NCBI RefSeq assembly: GCF_003182095.1
Contig: NZ_QGTJ01000001.1
Coordinates: 186,001-250,000, forward strand
Reading direction: 5' to 3'
From: Plasticicumulans acidivorans
Lineage (GTDB): Bacteria > Pseudomonadota > Gammaproteobacteria > Competibacterales > Competibacteraceae
DNA length: 64,000 nt
The notes below the pieces were generated by a model. It did no database searches and was not told the origin of the DNA. It worked only from the letters and a program-made list of their open reading frames with translations. A program made the position numbers and the translations under genes. Within the stretch, counting starts at the first letter, position 1. Each line of letters starts with the position of its first letter. Below are positions 54,665 to 63,963 of the stretch, in pieces.

Positions 54665-55456
54665 TCAGTAGAACGCCGTATGCTGCAGCTCGGGCAGGCG
54701 CAGAATCGGCGTCAGCGCGCCGGCGAGCACATCGGCCCAGTGCCGACAGCCGGCGGCATCCGCCAGCAGATCCTGGCGGATTTCGATCAGCACGTGCGGC
54801 AGACCGGCCGCCGCGGCGTGAGTCTCGACCGTGTAGTGGGTATCGCGCCCGGAATAGGGTTCGTTGTCGCCGACGCAGTAGCCGGCGGCCCGCAGACGTT
54901 CGATCAGCGCCTGTGCCATGCGCGGGTCGTGGTTCCACAACACGCCGATCTGCCAGGGGCGTGCAAAGCCCTGCATGCACGGAGTGAAGCTGTGAATCGC
55001 CACCACCGCCGGCACCCGCCCAGCATGCCGCGCCGCCGCCAGCCAGCGGGTGATGGCGTGGTGATACGGCCAGAAGCAGGCATCGATGCGCGCCGCGATG
55101 GCCGCATCGCTCAGGCCGAGATTGCCCGGCACCGGCGTGCCATCGCTGCATTCCGGAATCGAAGAGCCATCGCCCGGCGCGCGGTTGCAGTCGATCACCA
55201 GCCGCGAATAGCCGGCGAACACCGCCGCGCAGTCGAACTGCTCGGCGAGCCGCTCGGTGACGCACGCGGCACCGATGTCCCAGCCGATATGACGCTGCAG
55301 TTCATCCGCCGGCAGGCCGAGCTGCCGCAGGCTCGCCGGCACCGCGTGACTGGCGTGATCGCAGAGCAGCAGCAGCGGCGTCGTACTTTCGGCATTGCAC
55401 AGCGAATACGCCGGCGGGTCCTGCGGCCCGACCAGTTCCGAGCAGGCTTGGCTCAT
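54665..55456 (-). CDS. N-formylglutamate amidohydrolase family protein
   Basis: 263 residues from the ATG at 55456, overlapping the EamA stop (ATGA). Family motifs: LLLLCDHASHAVPASLR, HIGWDIGAACVTERLA, RLVIDCNRAPGD and VAIHSFTPC. Histidines and aspartates in these motifs should hold the catalytic zinc. Classic members finish histidine breakdown, but no hut genes are here; next to GCS2 ligases and a transporter it may process other formyl- or acyl-amino acids. Confidence 0.9.
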   Translation of the reverse strand: MSQACSELVGPQDPPAYSLCNAESTTPLLLLCDHASHAVPASLRQLGLPADELQRHIGWDIGAACVTERLAEQFDCAAVFAGYSRLVIDCNRAPGDGSSIPECSDGTPVPGNLGLSDAAIAARIDACFWPYHHAITRWLAAARHAGRVPAVVAIHSFTPCMQGFARPWQIGVLWNHDPRMAQALIERLRAAGYCVGDNEPYSGRDTHYTVETHAAAAGLPHVLIEIRQDLLADAAGCRHWADVLAGALTPILRLPELQHTAFY

Positions 55457-56325
55457 GCGTTCTCCTTCGCGAGCGCGCGCCGCGCACCGCGCACGTTGAT
55501 CACCGCCACCCCGGCCAGCGTCAGTGCGCCGCCGAGCAGCAGTTTCCAGCTTGGCTGATCGCCCCACAACAGCACACCGAAGATGATGGCCAGCACCGGC
55601 GCCAGCAGCATCAGCGGCGTCACCCGGCTAACCGCATGGCGCTGCAGCAGCCAGTAGACGATGCCATGCCCGACCAGCGAGGAGCCGATCGCCGAATAAG
55701 TCGGCGCCGCCCACTGCAGCGCATCGGCACTCGCCAGCGCCGGCCGCGGGTCACCTTCGGCCAGCAGCGCCAGCGGCCACAGGCCGAGCACCGCCGCCAG
55801 CGCCGTCCACGCCTGCATGGTGAACACGCCGACGTTCGGCATGCCGCGCATGCGCACCGAGCACCAGGCCAGCACCAGTGAGGCGACGGCAATCATCAGC
55901 AGTGCCAGCGGCCGCTGGAACACCACCGGATCGAAGCCGATCAGCATCACCCCGCCGAAGGCGATGGCGATACCGGCGATCCGCCGCGCGTCGAGCCGTT
56001 CGCCGAGCAGCCAGACACCGAGCAGCGCCGACATCGGCACATACAGCTGCGAAGCGATCGCCACCGAGGACACATCGGCGGCCACCGCCAGGCCACCGAA
56101 GGTCAAGCCGAAATGCACGATGCCCATCAAACCCGCCACCTCGAACAAGCGCCCGCTTGCTCCAGCCGTGCGCAGCCACGGCAGCAGCAGCAGCAACAGG
56201 ATCGAGAAGCGCAGCGCGGTAAAGGTCAGCGGCTGAAAATGGGCGACGCCGGCCTTGCCGGCAATGAAATTGAAGGCCCAGGCCGCATTCGCGACCAGGG
56301 CCAGCAGAACGTGTGCAACAGGCAT
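55453..56325 (-). CDS. EamA/DMT-family transporter
   Basis: 290 residues with ten hydrophobic segments in two EamA repeats (NAAWAFNFIAGKAG ... and AIGSSLVGHGIVYWLLQRHAVSRVTPLMLLAPV). These are inner-membrane exporters of amino acids or metabolites. It leads an operon with the amidohydrolase and YbdK-like ligase and could export their product. Confidence 0.92.
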   Translation of the reverse strand: MPVAHVLLALVANAAWAFNFIAGKAGVAHFQPLTFTALRFSILLLLLLPWLRTAGASGRLFEVAGLMGIVHFGLTFGGLAVAADVSSVAIASQLYVPMSALLGVWLLGERLDARRIAGIAIAFGGVMLIGFDPVVFQRPLALLMIAVASLVLAWCSVRMRGMPNVGVFTMQAWTALAAVLGLWPLALLAEGDPRPALASADALQWAAPTYSAIGSSLVGHGIVYWLLQRHAVSRVTPLMLLAPVLAIIFGVLLWGDQPSWKLLLGGALTLAGVAVINVRGARRALAKENA

Positions 56326-56361
56326 CGGGACTCCATGACCACCGGCAGGCGGCCGTGGATG

Positions 56362-57465
56362 TTAGCCGCGCAGCCTGTCCTCGGCGATGCTGTCGGCGAC
56401 AGCCTGCGTCGAGCGCTGTTCACGCTCGGCCTGTTCGAGGATGGCGCTCAGAGTTTGCGGGATGCGGTGAACGCCATCGATGGTGCTGTCATGACTGGAG
56501 GTATTAAGTGTAAATTCATCCATGATGATATAAGAATCGGTATCAAAAACACGCTCACGCTCATGGAACACATCGATGAGACCGCCGGCGTTGATGACAT
56601 AATCCGGCGCGTAGACGATGCCGCGCCGCCTCAGCAACTCGCCATGACGCGCTTCGGCGAGCTGGTTGTTGGCCGAGCCGGCCACGATGCGGGCCTTGAG
56701 CTGCGGGATGGTCACATCGTTGAGCACGGCGCCGAGCGCGCACGGTGCAAACACCTCGACGTCCTGCGCGTAGATCGCCTCGGGCTCGACGGCACGCGCG
56801 TTGAGCTCGGTCGCCGCCCGGTCGAGGTTCGGCCCCCAGCTGTCGCAGACCACCAGCTCGGCACCGGCATCGTGCAGGTAGCGACCCAGCCGGCGGCCGA
56901 CATTGCCAACGCCCTGAATCGCCACGCGCACGCCGTGCAGCTCATCCCGGCCGAGGGCGTGCTGCACCGCCGCCCTGATGCCGAGGAACACGCCGAGCGC
57001 CGTCGCCGGCGACGGATCGCCCGAGCGCGTGCCACCATCGAGCCCTTCCTTGTCCAGCGTACCGCAGACGTGATCGGTGGTCTCGCTCATGACCTTGAGA
57101 TCGGCGACCGCGGTGCCGGAATCCTCGGCGCCGATGTAACGCCCGCCGAGGCGCTCGATCGCCTCCCCCATCGCCCGCAGCAGGGCCGGCGTCTTCGCGC
57201 GATGCGGATCGCCGATGATCACCGACTTGCCGCCGCCGAGCGGCAAACCGGCGAGCGCGGCCTTGTAGCTCATGCCGCGCGCCAGGCGTAGCACGTCGGT
57301 CAACGCGTCTTCATCGCTGGCATAGGGATACATGCGGATGCCGCCGAGGGCCGGGCCGAGGTGCGTGCTGTGAATGGCGATGATCGCGCGCAGGCCGCTG
57401 GCGGCGTCGCGGCAGAACACCACCTGCTCGTGATCGTGAAACTCAGAATGTGAAAAAACGCTCAT
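56362..57465 (-). CDS. Leucine/valine/phenylalanine dehydrogenase
   Basis: 367 residues from the ATG at 57465 (AGGAGGAGCGGAG upstream). Catalytic Lys68 and Lys80 ([18 protein letters not shown]) and the NAD-binding GVGNVGRR are present. It deaminates branched-chain or aromatic amino acids to 2-oxoacids, which the neighbouring indolepyruvate oxidoreductase can decarboxylate. Residues 305-325 are encoded by an AT-rich patch (about 56490-56560) unlike the rest of the gene, and this C-terminal segment is atypical for the family. Confidence 0.92.
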   Translation of the reverse strand: MSVFSHSEFHDHEQVVFCRDAASGLRAIIAIHSTHLGPALGGIRMYPYASDEDALTDVLRLARGMSYKAALAGLPLGGGKSVIIGDPHRAKTPALLRAMGEAIERLGGRYIGAEDSGTAVADLKVMSETTDHVCGTLDKEGLDGGTRSGDPSPATALGVFLGIRAAVQHALGRDELHGVRVAIQGVGNVGRRLGRYLHDAGAELVVCDSWGPNLDRAATELNARAVEPEAIYAQDVEVFAPCALGAVLNDVTIPQLKARIVAGSANNQLAEARHGELLRRRGIVYAPDYVINAGGLIDVFHERERVFDTDSYIIMDEFTLNTSSHDSTIDGVHRIPQTLSAILEQAEREQRSTQAVADSIAEDRLRG

Positions 57466-57583
57466 CTCCGCTCCTCCTGCTTTTGTCATCACCGCAGCGG
57501 ATGACGCTGCGGTGTATCGGGTGAGCGCCGGGATCGCCGGTCGCTCACCGTGGCTTTGACTGCCTTGCGCCGGCGCCGTGCGC

Positions 57584-60500
57584 TCAGGCGGCGCGATGCG
57601 CCGGCAGCGGCTGACGCCAGCGCTGCAGCAGTTCGGCTTCGCGCGCCCTGGCCGTGGCCAGCTGGGCCGCGCGGACATGGCCATAGCCGCGAATCTGCAG
57701 CGGCAGTGCCGCCAGTTCACAGGCCAACGCGAGATTGTCGCGATCGAGGCTGCGCAGCAGCTCATCGAGCAGGGTTTCGTAATCGTCGATCAGCTGGCGC
57801 TCGCCACGGCGCTCGGCGGTCCAGCCGAAGGGATCGAAGCGCGTGCCGCGCAAACGCTTGAACCTGGCCAGCAGGCCGAAAGCGGTCATCAGCCACGCGC
57901 CGTAGCGGCGCTTGCGCGGCAGTCCGCTGAGCGGATCGCGAGGCGCCCACAGCGGCGGCGCCAGATGGAATTCCAGCCGGTAGTCGCCCTCGAAGGTCGC
58001 GGCCAGCTGCGCGGCAAAGCGGCCGTCGCTGAACAGCCGGGCCACCTCGTACTCGTCTTTGTAGGCCATCAGCTTGCCGAGGCTGCGCGCGACGTTACGG
58101 CTCAGGCGCTCGCTGCCGAACGCGGCTTCGGCACGGCGCACGCGCTCGACGACGCGGCGGTAGCGCGCCGCCCAAGCCGCGTCCTGATAGGCGCTGAGGT
58201 GCTCGGCATGACAGGCGATCAGCTCATCGAGCGTCTGCGGCCGCTGCAGCTCGACCACCTGTGCCGGCCGCGCCAGGCGCTCGACCGCGCCGCGATCGAC
58301 CGCAGCCCGGCGGCCCCAGAGAAACGCCGCCTGATTGGCCTCGACGGCAGCGCCGTTGAGTTCGATCGCCCGTTCGATCGCGGCGGCCGACAACGGAATC
58401 AAGCCGCGCTGCCAGGCGAAGCCGAGCATGAACAGGTTCGCGGCGATCGAATCGCCGAGCAGCGCCGTAGCGATGTCGGTGGCATCGATGAATTCCGCCT
58501 GTCCGCACGCCGCCTCGATCGACTGGCGCATGCCTCCGGCCGGAAAACTGAGGTCCGGGTTGTGCAGGAAGCCGGCGGTCATCGACTCGTGACTGTTGAC
58601 GAGCGCCTGCGAAATCTCGGCGTCGAGCTTCGACAGGGCCTCGGCGCCGGCGGCAACCACCAGGTCGCAGCCGAGCAGCAGCCGCGCACCGCCGGCGGCG
58701 ATGCGCACGGCGTGGATCGCCTCGGGGCGCTCGGCGATGCGCACGTGCGAGACGACGGCGCCGTACTTCTGCGCCAGCCCGGTCATGTCCAGCACCGACA
58801 CGCCCTTGCCTTCGAGGTGTGCGGCCATGCCGAGCAGCGCGCCGATGGTGACCACGCCGGTGCCGCCCACGCCGGTGATGACGATGCCGTAAGGCGCCTG
58901 ACACGCCGGCAGTACCGGCTCGGGCAGCGACTGCGTCCACTCGGCCCCCGCGGCGGTGCGGCCTTTGCGCAGCCGGCCGCCGTGCACGGTGACGAAGCTC
59001 GGGCAGAAACCTTTGACGCAGGAGAAATCCTTGTTGCAGCTCGACTGATCGATCATGCGCTTGCGGCCGAACGGCGTTTCCTGCGGCACCACCGACAGGC
59101 AGTTCGACTGCTCGCCGCAGTCACCACAGCCCTCGCACACCGCGCTGTTGATGAAAGCGCGCCGGGGCGGATCGATCATCACGCCGCGCTTGCGCCGCCG
59201 GCGCTTTTCCGCAGCGCAGGTCTGCACATAAACGATCACCGTCGTGCCCGGCAGCGCCCGCAGCTCCTGCTGCACGGCGTCGAGCTCGTCGCGATGATGG
59301 AAGGTGCAGCCCTCGGCGAACGCCGCCCGCACGCTGAACTGCTCGGGGGCGTCGCTGACCACGGCGATGCGGCGCACGCCCTCGCCGTAGAGCTGGTGCG
59401 TGATCTGCGGCACCGTCAGCGTGCCGTCGACGTGCTGGCCGCCGGTCATCGCCACGGCGTCGTTGTAGAGGATCTTGTAGGTGATGTTGACCTTGGCGGC
59501 GATCGCCGCGCGGATCGCCAGCAGGCCGGAATGAAAGTATGTGCCGTCGCCAAGGTTCTGGAACACATGCGGCGTGCTGGTGAACGGCGCCTGGCCGATC
59601 CAGGTCACGCCCTCGCCGCCCATCTGTGTGAAGGTGTCGGTGGCACGGTCCATCCACGTCACCATGTAATGGCAGCCGATACCGGCCAGCGCGCGGCTGC
59701 CCGCGGGCACGCGCGTCGAGCTGTTGTGCGGGCAGCCGGAGCAGAAATGCGGTACGCGCTCGATCAGCTCGCGCGGCTGTGCCAGCGCCGCCTCCTTGGC
59801 TTCGAGGAAAGCCAGGCGGCGCTGGATGCGCTCGCTGGTATGGAAGCGCGCGATGCGCTCGGCAATGACGCGGGCGATCTGCGCCGGCGTCAGCTCGCCG
59901 GTCGACGGCAGGATCCAGCGGCGGTTCTCGTCGAATTTGCCGATGACACGCGGGCGCACGTCTTCGCGCCAGTTGTAGAGCTGCTCCTTGAACTGGTTCT
60001 CGATGACCGCGCGCTTTTCCTCGACGACCAGCACCTCCTCCAAGCCCTGGGCGAAGGCACGCACACCATCGCGCTCCAGCGGCCAGCTCATGCCGACCTT
60101 GTAGACGCGCAGACCGATCAGCCCGGCCTCGCGCTCGTCGATGCCGAGGTCTTCGAGCGCCTGCATGACGTCGAGATAGCTCTTGCCGGTGGTGACGATG
60201 CCGAAACGCGGCTCGGCGCTGTCGATGACGATGCGGTCGAGCCGATTGGCGCGGGCAAAGGCCAGCGCCGCATATAAACGGTACTTCTGGTGGATGAATT
60301 CCTGCTCCAGCGGCCGCGTCGGCCAACGGCCGTGCACACCTTCTGTCGGGAACTCGAAATCTTCGGGCTGCACGATCTGCACGCGCAGCGGGTCGACCTG
60401 CACGCTGGCCGAGGAATCGACGGTCTCGGCGATGGTTTTCAGCGCCACCCAGGCGCCCGAGTAGCGCGACAGCTCCCAGCCGAACACGCCGAGATCGAGG

Positions 60501-61036
60501 ATTTCCTGCACGCCGGCCGGGTTGAGCACCGGCATCATCGCGTCCATGAACGCGTATTCGCTCTGATGTGGCAGCGTCGAGGACTTGCTGGCGTGATCGT
60601 CGCCGGCGATCACCAGCACGCCGCCGTGGCGCGCCGTGCCGAACAGGTTGCCGTGCTTGAAGACATCGCCGCTGCGATCGACGCCCGGCCCCTTGCCGTA
60701 CCACAGGCCGAACACGCCGTCGTACTGGGCGCCCGGAAACAGCCCGACCTGTTGCGAGCCCCAGACCGCGGTCGCGGCGAGGTCTTCATTGAGGCCGGGC
60801 TGAAAGCGGATCTGTGCGGCGTCGAGAAAACGGCGGGCATTCCACAGCGCCTGGTCCAGGCCGCCCAGCGGCGAGCCGCGATAGCCGGAGACGAAGCCTG
60901 CCGTATTCAGTCCGTGGGCGCGGTCGCGGGCACGCTGCATCAGCAGCAGGCGCACCAGAGCCTGCGTACCGGTCAGGTACACGCGTCCGCTGTCCAGGGC
61001 GTATTTGTCGTCGAGGCTGACGTGGGCGAGATTCAT
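57584..61036 (-). CDS. Indolepyruvate ferredoxin oxidoreductase (fused alpha/gamma type)
   Basis: 1150 residues from the ATG at 61036 (GGGAGA upstream). Contains the pyrimidine-binding start region (GFVSGYRGSPLGGLD), a TPP-binding GCHYMVTWMDRATDTFTQ ... NITYKILYNDAVAMTGGQ core, cysteine-rich iron-sulfur clusters (CSGCPHNS; VCEGCGDCGEQSNC; CNKDFSCVKGFCP) and the gamma-like GITGVGGTGVVTIG. It oxidatively decarboxylates aryl or branched 2-oxoacids to acyl-CoA and passes electrons to ferredoxin. It probably acts on products of the adjacent leucine dehydrogenase. Confidence 0.93.
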   Translation of the reverse strand: MNLAHVSLDDKYALDSGRVYLTGTQALVRLLLMQRARDRAHGLNTAGFVSGYRGSPLGGLDQALWNARRFLDAAQIRFQPGLNEDLAATAVWGSQQVGLFPGAQYDGVFGLWYGKGPGVDRSGDVFKHGNLFGTARHGGVLVIAGDDHASKSSTLPHQSEYAFMDAMMPVLNPAGVQEILDLGVFGWELSRYSGAWVALKTIAETVDSSASVQVDPLRVQIVQPEDFEFPTEGVHGRWPTRPLEQEFIHQKYRLYAALAFARANRLDRIVIDSAEPRFGIVTTGKSYLDVMQALEDLGIDEREAGLIGLRVYKVGMSWPLERDGVRAFAQGLEEVLVVEEKRAVIENQFKEQLYNWREDVRPRVIGKFDENRRWILPSTGELTPAQIARVIAERIARFHTSERIQRRLAFLEAKEAALAQPRELIERVPHFCSGCPHNSSTRVPAGSRALAGIGCHYMVTWMDRATDTFTQMGGEGVTWIGQAPFTSTPHVFQNLGDGTYFHSGLLAIRAAIAAKVNITYKILYNDAVAMTGGQHVDGTLTVPQITHQLYGEGVRRIAVVSDAPEQFSVRAAFAEGCTFHHRDELDAVQQELRALPGTTVIVYVQTCAAEKRRRRKRGVMIDPPRRAFINSAVCEGCGDCGEQSNCLSVVPQETPFGRKRMIDQSSCNKDFSCVKGFCPSFVTVHGGRLRKGRTAAGAEWTQSLPEPVLPACQAPYGIVITGVGGTGVVTIGALLGMAAHLEGKGVSVLDMTGLAQKYGAVVSHVRIAERPEAIHAVRIAAGGARLLLGCDLVVAAGAEALSKLDAEISQALVNSHESMTAGFLHNPDLSFPAGGMRQSIEAACGQAEFIDATDIATALLGDSIAANLFMLGFAWQRGLIPLSAAAIERAIELNGAAVEANQAAFLWGRRAAVDRGAVERLARPAQVVELQRPQTLDELIACHAEHLSAYQDAAWAARYRRVVERVRRAEAAFGSERLSRNVARSLGKLMAYKDEYEVARLFSDGRFAAQLAATFEGDYRLEFHLAPPLWAPRDPLSGLPRKRRYGAWLMTAFGLLARFKRLRGTRFDPFGWTAERRGERQLIDDYETLLDELLRSLDRDNLALACELAALPLQIRGYGHVRAAQLATARAREAELLQRWRQPLPAHRAA

Positions 61037-61215
61037 GGCGGTCTCCCGGGCGGCGTGGGTGCGGATCACGCACCTGCAGTCGAGCGTAGTCGTACTGCGA
61101 TCGCGGGTCGGGACAACCGGCGCAAGACCGGAGAACACACGTGGCCGGCGGGCGCTCACGTGGCTCCAATGAAGCTTCCCGGCCGCAGGATCGCTGACGG
61201 ACTCGTGCTAGTCAT

Positions 61216-61280
61216 CGGTGGAAAACGGCCCTTGTGGGGCCGCTCCACCGCAGCCTAGGAAGGCTTGACGCTTACGTCAA
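61216..61280. repeat. Strong bipartite stem-loop plus short hairpin downstream of the glycosyltransferase
   Basis: CGGTGGA (61216-61222) pairs with TCCACCG (61244-61250), enclosing CGGCCC-ttgtg-GGGCCG (61226-61242): 13 paired bases with a small internal loop. A second hairpin TTGACG-CTTA-CGTCAA lies at 61265-61280. No T-run. The first resembles REP-type palindromes seen in gammaproteobacterial genomes; only one copy is visible here. It may end the xrtA-glycosyltransferase transcript. Confidence 0.5.
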
Positions 61281-61300
61281 TTCAGCGTGGAAATACGGGC

Positions 61301-62452
61301 TTACGCGCGTGCCAGCGCGCGCTCGTAGACCGCCAGGTAGCGTTCGACCATCGCCGCCATGCTGAAGCTGCTCTCGATGCGCGCCCGCCCCGCCTGACCG
61401 TGCCGCCGGCGCAGCTCGGCATCGTCCAGATAGGCGGCGATCGCCTCGGCCATCACGCCAGGCGCCGCGGGCGGCACCAGCATCCCGGTCTCGCCGTCGA
61501 TCAGCAGCTCGGCGGCGGCACCGACGTCGGTGGCAACCACCGGCAACGCCGTCGCCATCGCCTCCAGAATGGTGTTGGAAACCCCCTCGGCGCGCGACGG
61601 CAGCACGAAGACATCGAGCGCGCGCAGCAACTCGGGCACGTCGGCGCGCTCGCCCGGCAGCCAGGCCAACTCGCGCGCCCCGGCCGCCGTGAGGATCGCC
61701 TCGACCTCACCGCGCAGTTCTCCCGCGCCGATCATCAGCAGCCGCAGTCGCGCCCGCGCCGCAGGCTCGCGCCCGAGCAGCTCGACGAACGCCCGGGCCA
61801 GCGTCGGCTGGTCCTTGACGTTCTGCATGCGACCGACAGTGCCGATGACGAGGCTGTCATCCGCCACGAAGCCTGCCGGCAGCAGCGCACGCCGCGCCGC
61901 GTCACCGGCGTGGAAACGCTCGGTATCGACACCGTTGTAGATGCGGCTGATATGCGCCGCCGGCACACCGATCTGCTGCTGCAGGTAGCGCTCGATTTCG
62001 CCACCAAGGGCGATGTACTCGCCGACGAACGGCCGCAGCCAGCGCCGCAGCCGGTGCCGGCTCGGCGGCTCGGCCTGCGGGCCGGGGCCGTTCCAGCCGT
62101 GCTCGCCGTGCACTCGCCCCGGCACGCGCGCCGCCCAGGCGACGGCAAGCGCCTCCTGCGTCCCGACGTTGCGTGTGTGCACGATCGCCGGTCGCAGGCG
62201 GCGCAGCGTCGTCAACAGGCGCCGATACAGGCCGAGATCCTGGCCGGGATGCTTATGCAGGTCGATGAGCTCGACATCCGGGCGGCGGATGCGCTGGGCG
62301 AAGTCGGTGTGATCGGTCAGGCAGATGACCGCATGCCGATAGTGCTCGACCGGCATGTGGTTGATCAGGTTGACGACGCCGTTTTCCAGACCGCCGACGG
62401 TCAAACGGTGGACGACGTGCGCGATCAGCGGCGCAGCCATCGGCGTACTCAC
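61301..62452 (-). CDS. XrtA/PEP-CTERM locus glycosyltransferase (TIGR03088-like)
   Basis: 383 residues from the GTG at 62452, which overlaps the xrtA stop (GTGA); the ATG at 62440 (MAAPLIAHVVHRL) is an alternative. Family 4 GT-B features: N-terminal VGGLENGVVNLIN, central GTVGRMQNVKDQPTL and the C-terminal LPSRAEGVSNTILEAMA nucleotide-sugar site. The sequence matches the glycosyltransferase that regularly follows exosortase A. It should build the exopolysaccharide that goes with PEP-CTERM proteins. Confidence 0.92.
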   Translation of the reverse strand: MSTPMAAPLIAHVVHRLTVGGLENGVVNLINHMPVEHYRHAVICLTDHTDFAQRIRRPDVELIDLHKHPGQDLGLYRRLLTTLRRLRPAIVHTRNVGTQEALAVAWAARVPGRVHGEHGWNGPGPQAEPPSRHRLRRWLRPFVGEYIALGGEIERYLQQQIGVPAAHISRIYNGVDTERFHAGDAARRALLPAGFVADDSLVIGTVGRMQNVKDQPTLARAFVELLGREPAARARLRLLMIGAGELRGEVEAILTAAGARELAWLPGERADVPELLRALDVFVLPSRAEGVSNTILEAMATALPVVATDVGAAAELLIDGETGMLVPPAAPGVMAEAIAAYLDDAELRRRHGQAGRARIESSFSMAAMVERYLAVYERALARA

Positions 62453-63963
62453 GAGGAATGCGCCGCTTCGATGGCCGGCCAGGCAGCCTGCAGGAATGAC
62501 TGCAGCGTCTCGCGTGCCTGCATCTCCCCCCCCGCCTCGTCGACCGACAGGACATGCACGGCACCAATCTGTGGCGCGCCGCGCAGGGCATTCCACGCCA
62601 GCAGCAATTTCCCCACTATCGGATACACGGTGTGTTGTGCGCCAATGTCGTACCAGAACCAGACCCGGCGATAGTGCGAACCATTGACCAGGCGCAGCTC
62701 TCGCACCTGTAAGGTTCGACTGCCGAGCTGCACCTCTCTTACCGCACTCGATGCCTGGATCCACGGCTTGTCATACGGCAGGTTGACCGAGCTGATCAGC
62801 CCGCTTTGCTCCTGCGCATGCGCGTAGGCGGCGACGACGTAAGCGAGCTGCGCCTGCCCATGCGTGTAGCGCACATTGAGCGTGGCGTCGGCATTGGCAT
62901 AACGGATGGCCCAGTCGCTGGGCACCGAATCACTCCAGCCATGGACCACGGGTGCCTGCAGCACATGCACCGCCGGCACACTGACCTGGGCCAGGCGCAG
63001 ACTCGCCAGCGGTCCGAGTGCCAGGACGGCGCACGCCCCCACGAACACCATGACGAAACGCCGTGCATCCGTGGCACTGACCGCCGTTGCCATCACTCGC
63101 GGTGGTGGCGGCGGATCACGCTCCTGCCACAAGCGGCCGACGGCAAACATCAGGAACACCACCAGCCCGAAGAACAGCCAGCCGTAGATCAGGTGATCAA
63201 AGCCTGTGGCGTATTTCATGCCACTGAGGTGGGCGATCATGACGATGCCATAGGCCCGCACACCGTTGGCGATCACCGGCACCACCACCGCCAACGCAAT
63301 GAAGGCCAGTCGTCGCCAGATCGAGCGGTAACTCAGATAGGCGTAGAGGCAACCCAGCGCCAGCGATGCAATCAGGTAACGGATGCCGCTACAGGCTTCC
63401 GCCACTTCGAAATTGCCAGTCGGAATGGAGATATAGCGCCCTTCGGCGAACACCGGCACGCCCGTCAGACGAATCGCGTGGACGGTAAATACCGCGGTGA
63501 AATCCTGCAGCGGCGCAACCAGTGCCTCCCCCATCGGCACCGCAAAAAACAGATATGCCAGCGGAAATGCCGCTGCGCGCACGACCGATCCGCCGCACAA
63601 GGCCCAGACCAGTACGGGCAGCATTGCCACGAAACCGAGCTGGCTGACGACGTTGACGCTGGCGATATCGGCCAGCAGCCAGCCGAACACCAGCAATGCC
63701 AGCGCACCCAGTGCCGCAGGCACCGGATGCGGGGAAATGCAGAGAATTTCCGCGCGCCGTTCATACAGCATGAACAGCGCGATCGGACCGACGAGCATAC
63801 CGTGGGCAAAAGTTTCGGAACGCCACCAGATCTCGGCCATACCGGCAGCGGTATTGAAATAGAATGCCGTCTGCACCAGCACCGCCAAGGCAAACAGCGA
63901 CAGTGCCCTGCGCCAGGCCGGCGCAAGAACAGGCACAGTATCCAGCGCCGGCGCACGACTCAT
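62449..63963 (-). CDS. xrtA: Exosortase A with fused EpsI-type domain
   Basis: 504 residues. The start at 63963 is favoured over the ATG three bases upstream because AGGAG then has normal spacing. Residues 1-275 are a polytopic exosortase with the catalytic Cys191 (EACSGIRYL), Arg236 (NGVRAYG) and His257 (FDHLIYGW). Residues about 300-504 are an EpsI-like periplasmic domain fused to it, as in XrtA loci. It should cut and transfer proteins bearing a PEP-CTERM tail. The rest of the locus lies outside the window. Confidence 0.94.
   Translation of the reverse strand: MSRAPALDTVPVLAPAWRRALSLFALAVLVQTAFYFNTAAGMAEIWWRSETFAHGMLVGPIALFMLYERRAEILCISPHPVPAALGALALLVFGWLLADIASVNVVSQLGFVAMLPVLVWALCGGSVVRAAAFPLAYLFFAVPMGEALVAPLQDFTAVFTVHAIRLTGVPVFAEGRYISIPTGNFEVAEACSGIRYLIASLALGCLYAYLSYRSIWRRLAFIALAVVVPVIANGVRAYGIVMIAHLSGMKYATGFDHLIYGWLFFGLVVFLMFAVGRLWQERDPPPPPRVMATAVSATDARRFVMVFVGACAVLALGPLASLRLAQVSVPAVHVLQAPVVHGWSDSVPSDWAIRYANADATLNVRYTHGQAQLAYVVAAYAHAQEQSGLISSVNLPYDKPWIQASSAVREVQLGSRTLQVRELRLVNGSHYRRVWFWYDIGAQHTVYPIVGKLLLAWNALRGAPQIGAVHVLSVDEAGGEMQARETLQSFLQAAWPAIEAAHSS

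Noticed and set aside
53222..55558. A 778-codon plus-strand open frame opposite the GCS2 ligase and amidohydrolase
   Set aside because: It runs across the end of hflD and two recognised genes with shadow-type composition.
57578..60277. An 899-codon plus-strand open frame opposite the indolepyruvate oxidoreductase
   Set aside because: Shadow of a recognised enzyme with intact iron-sulfur motifs; no start-site signal or domain.
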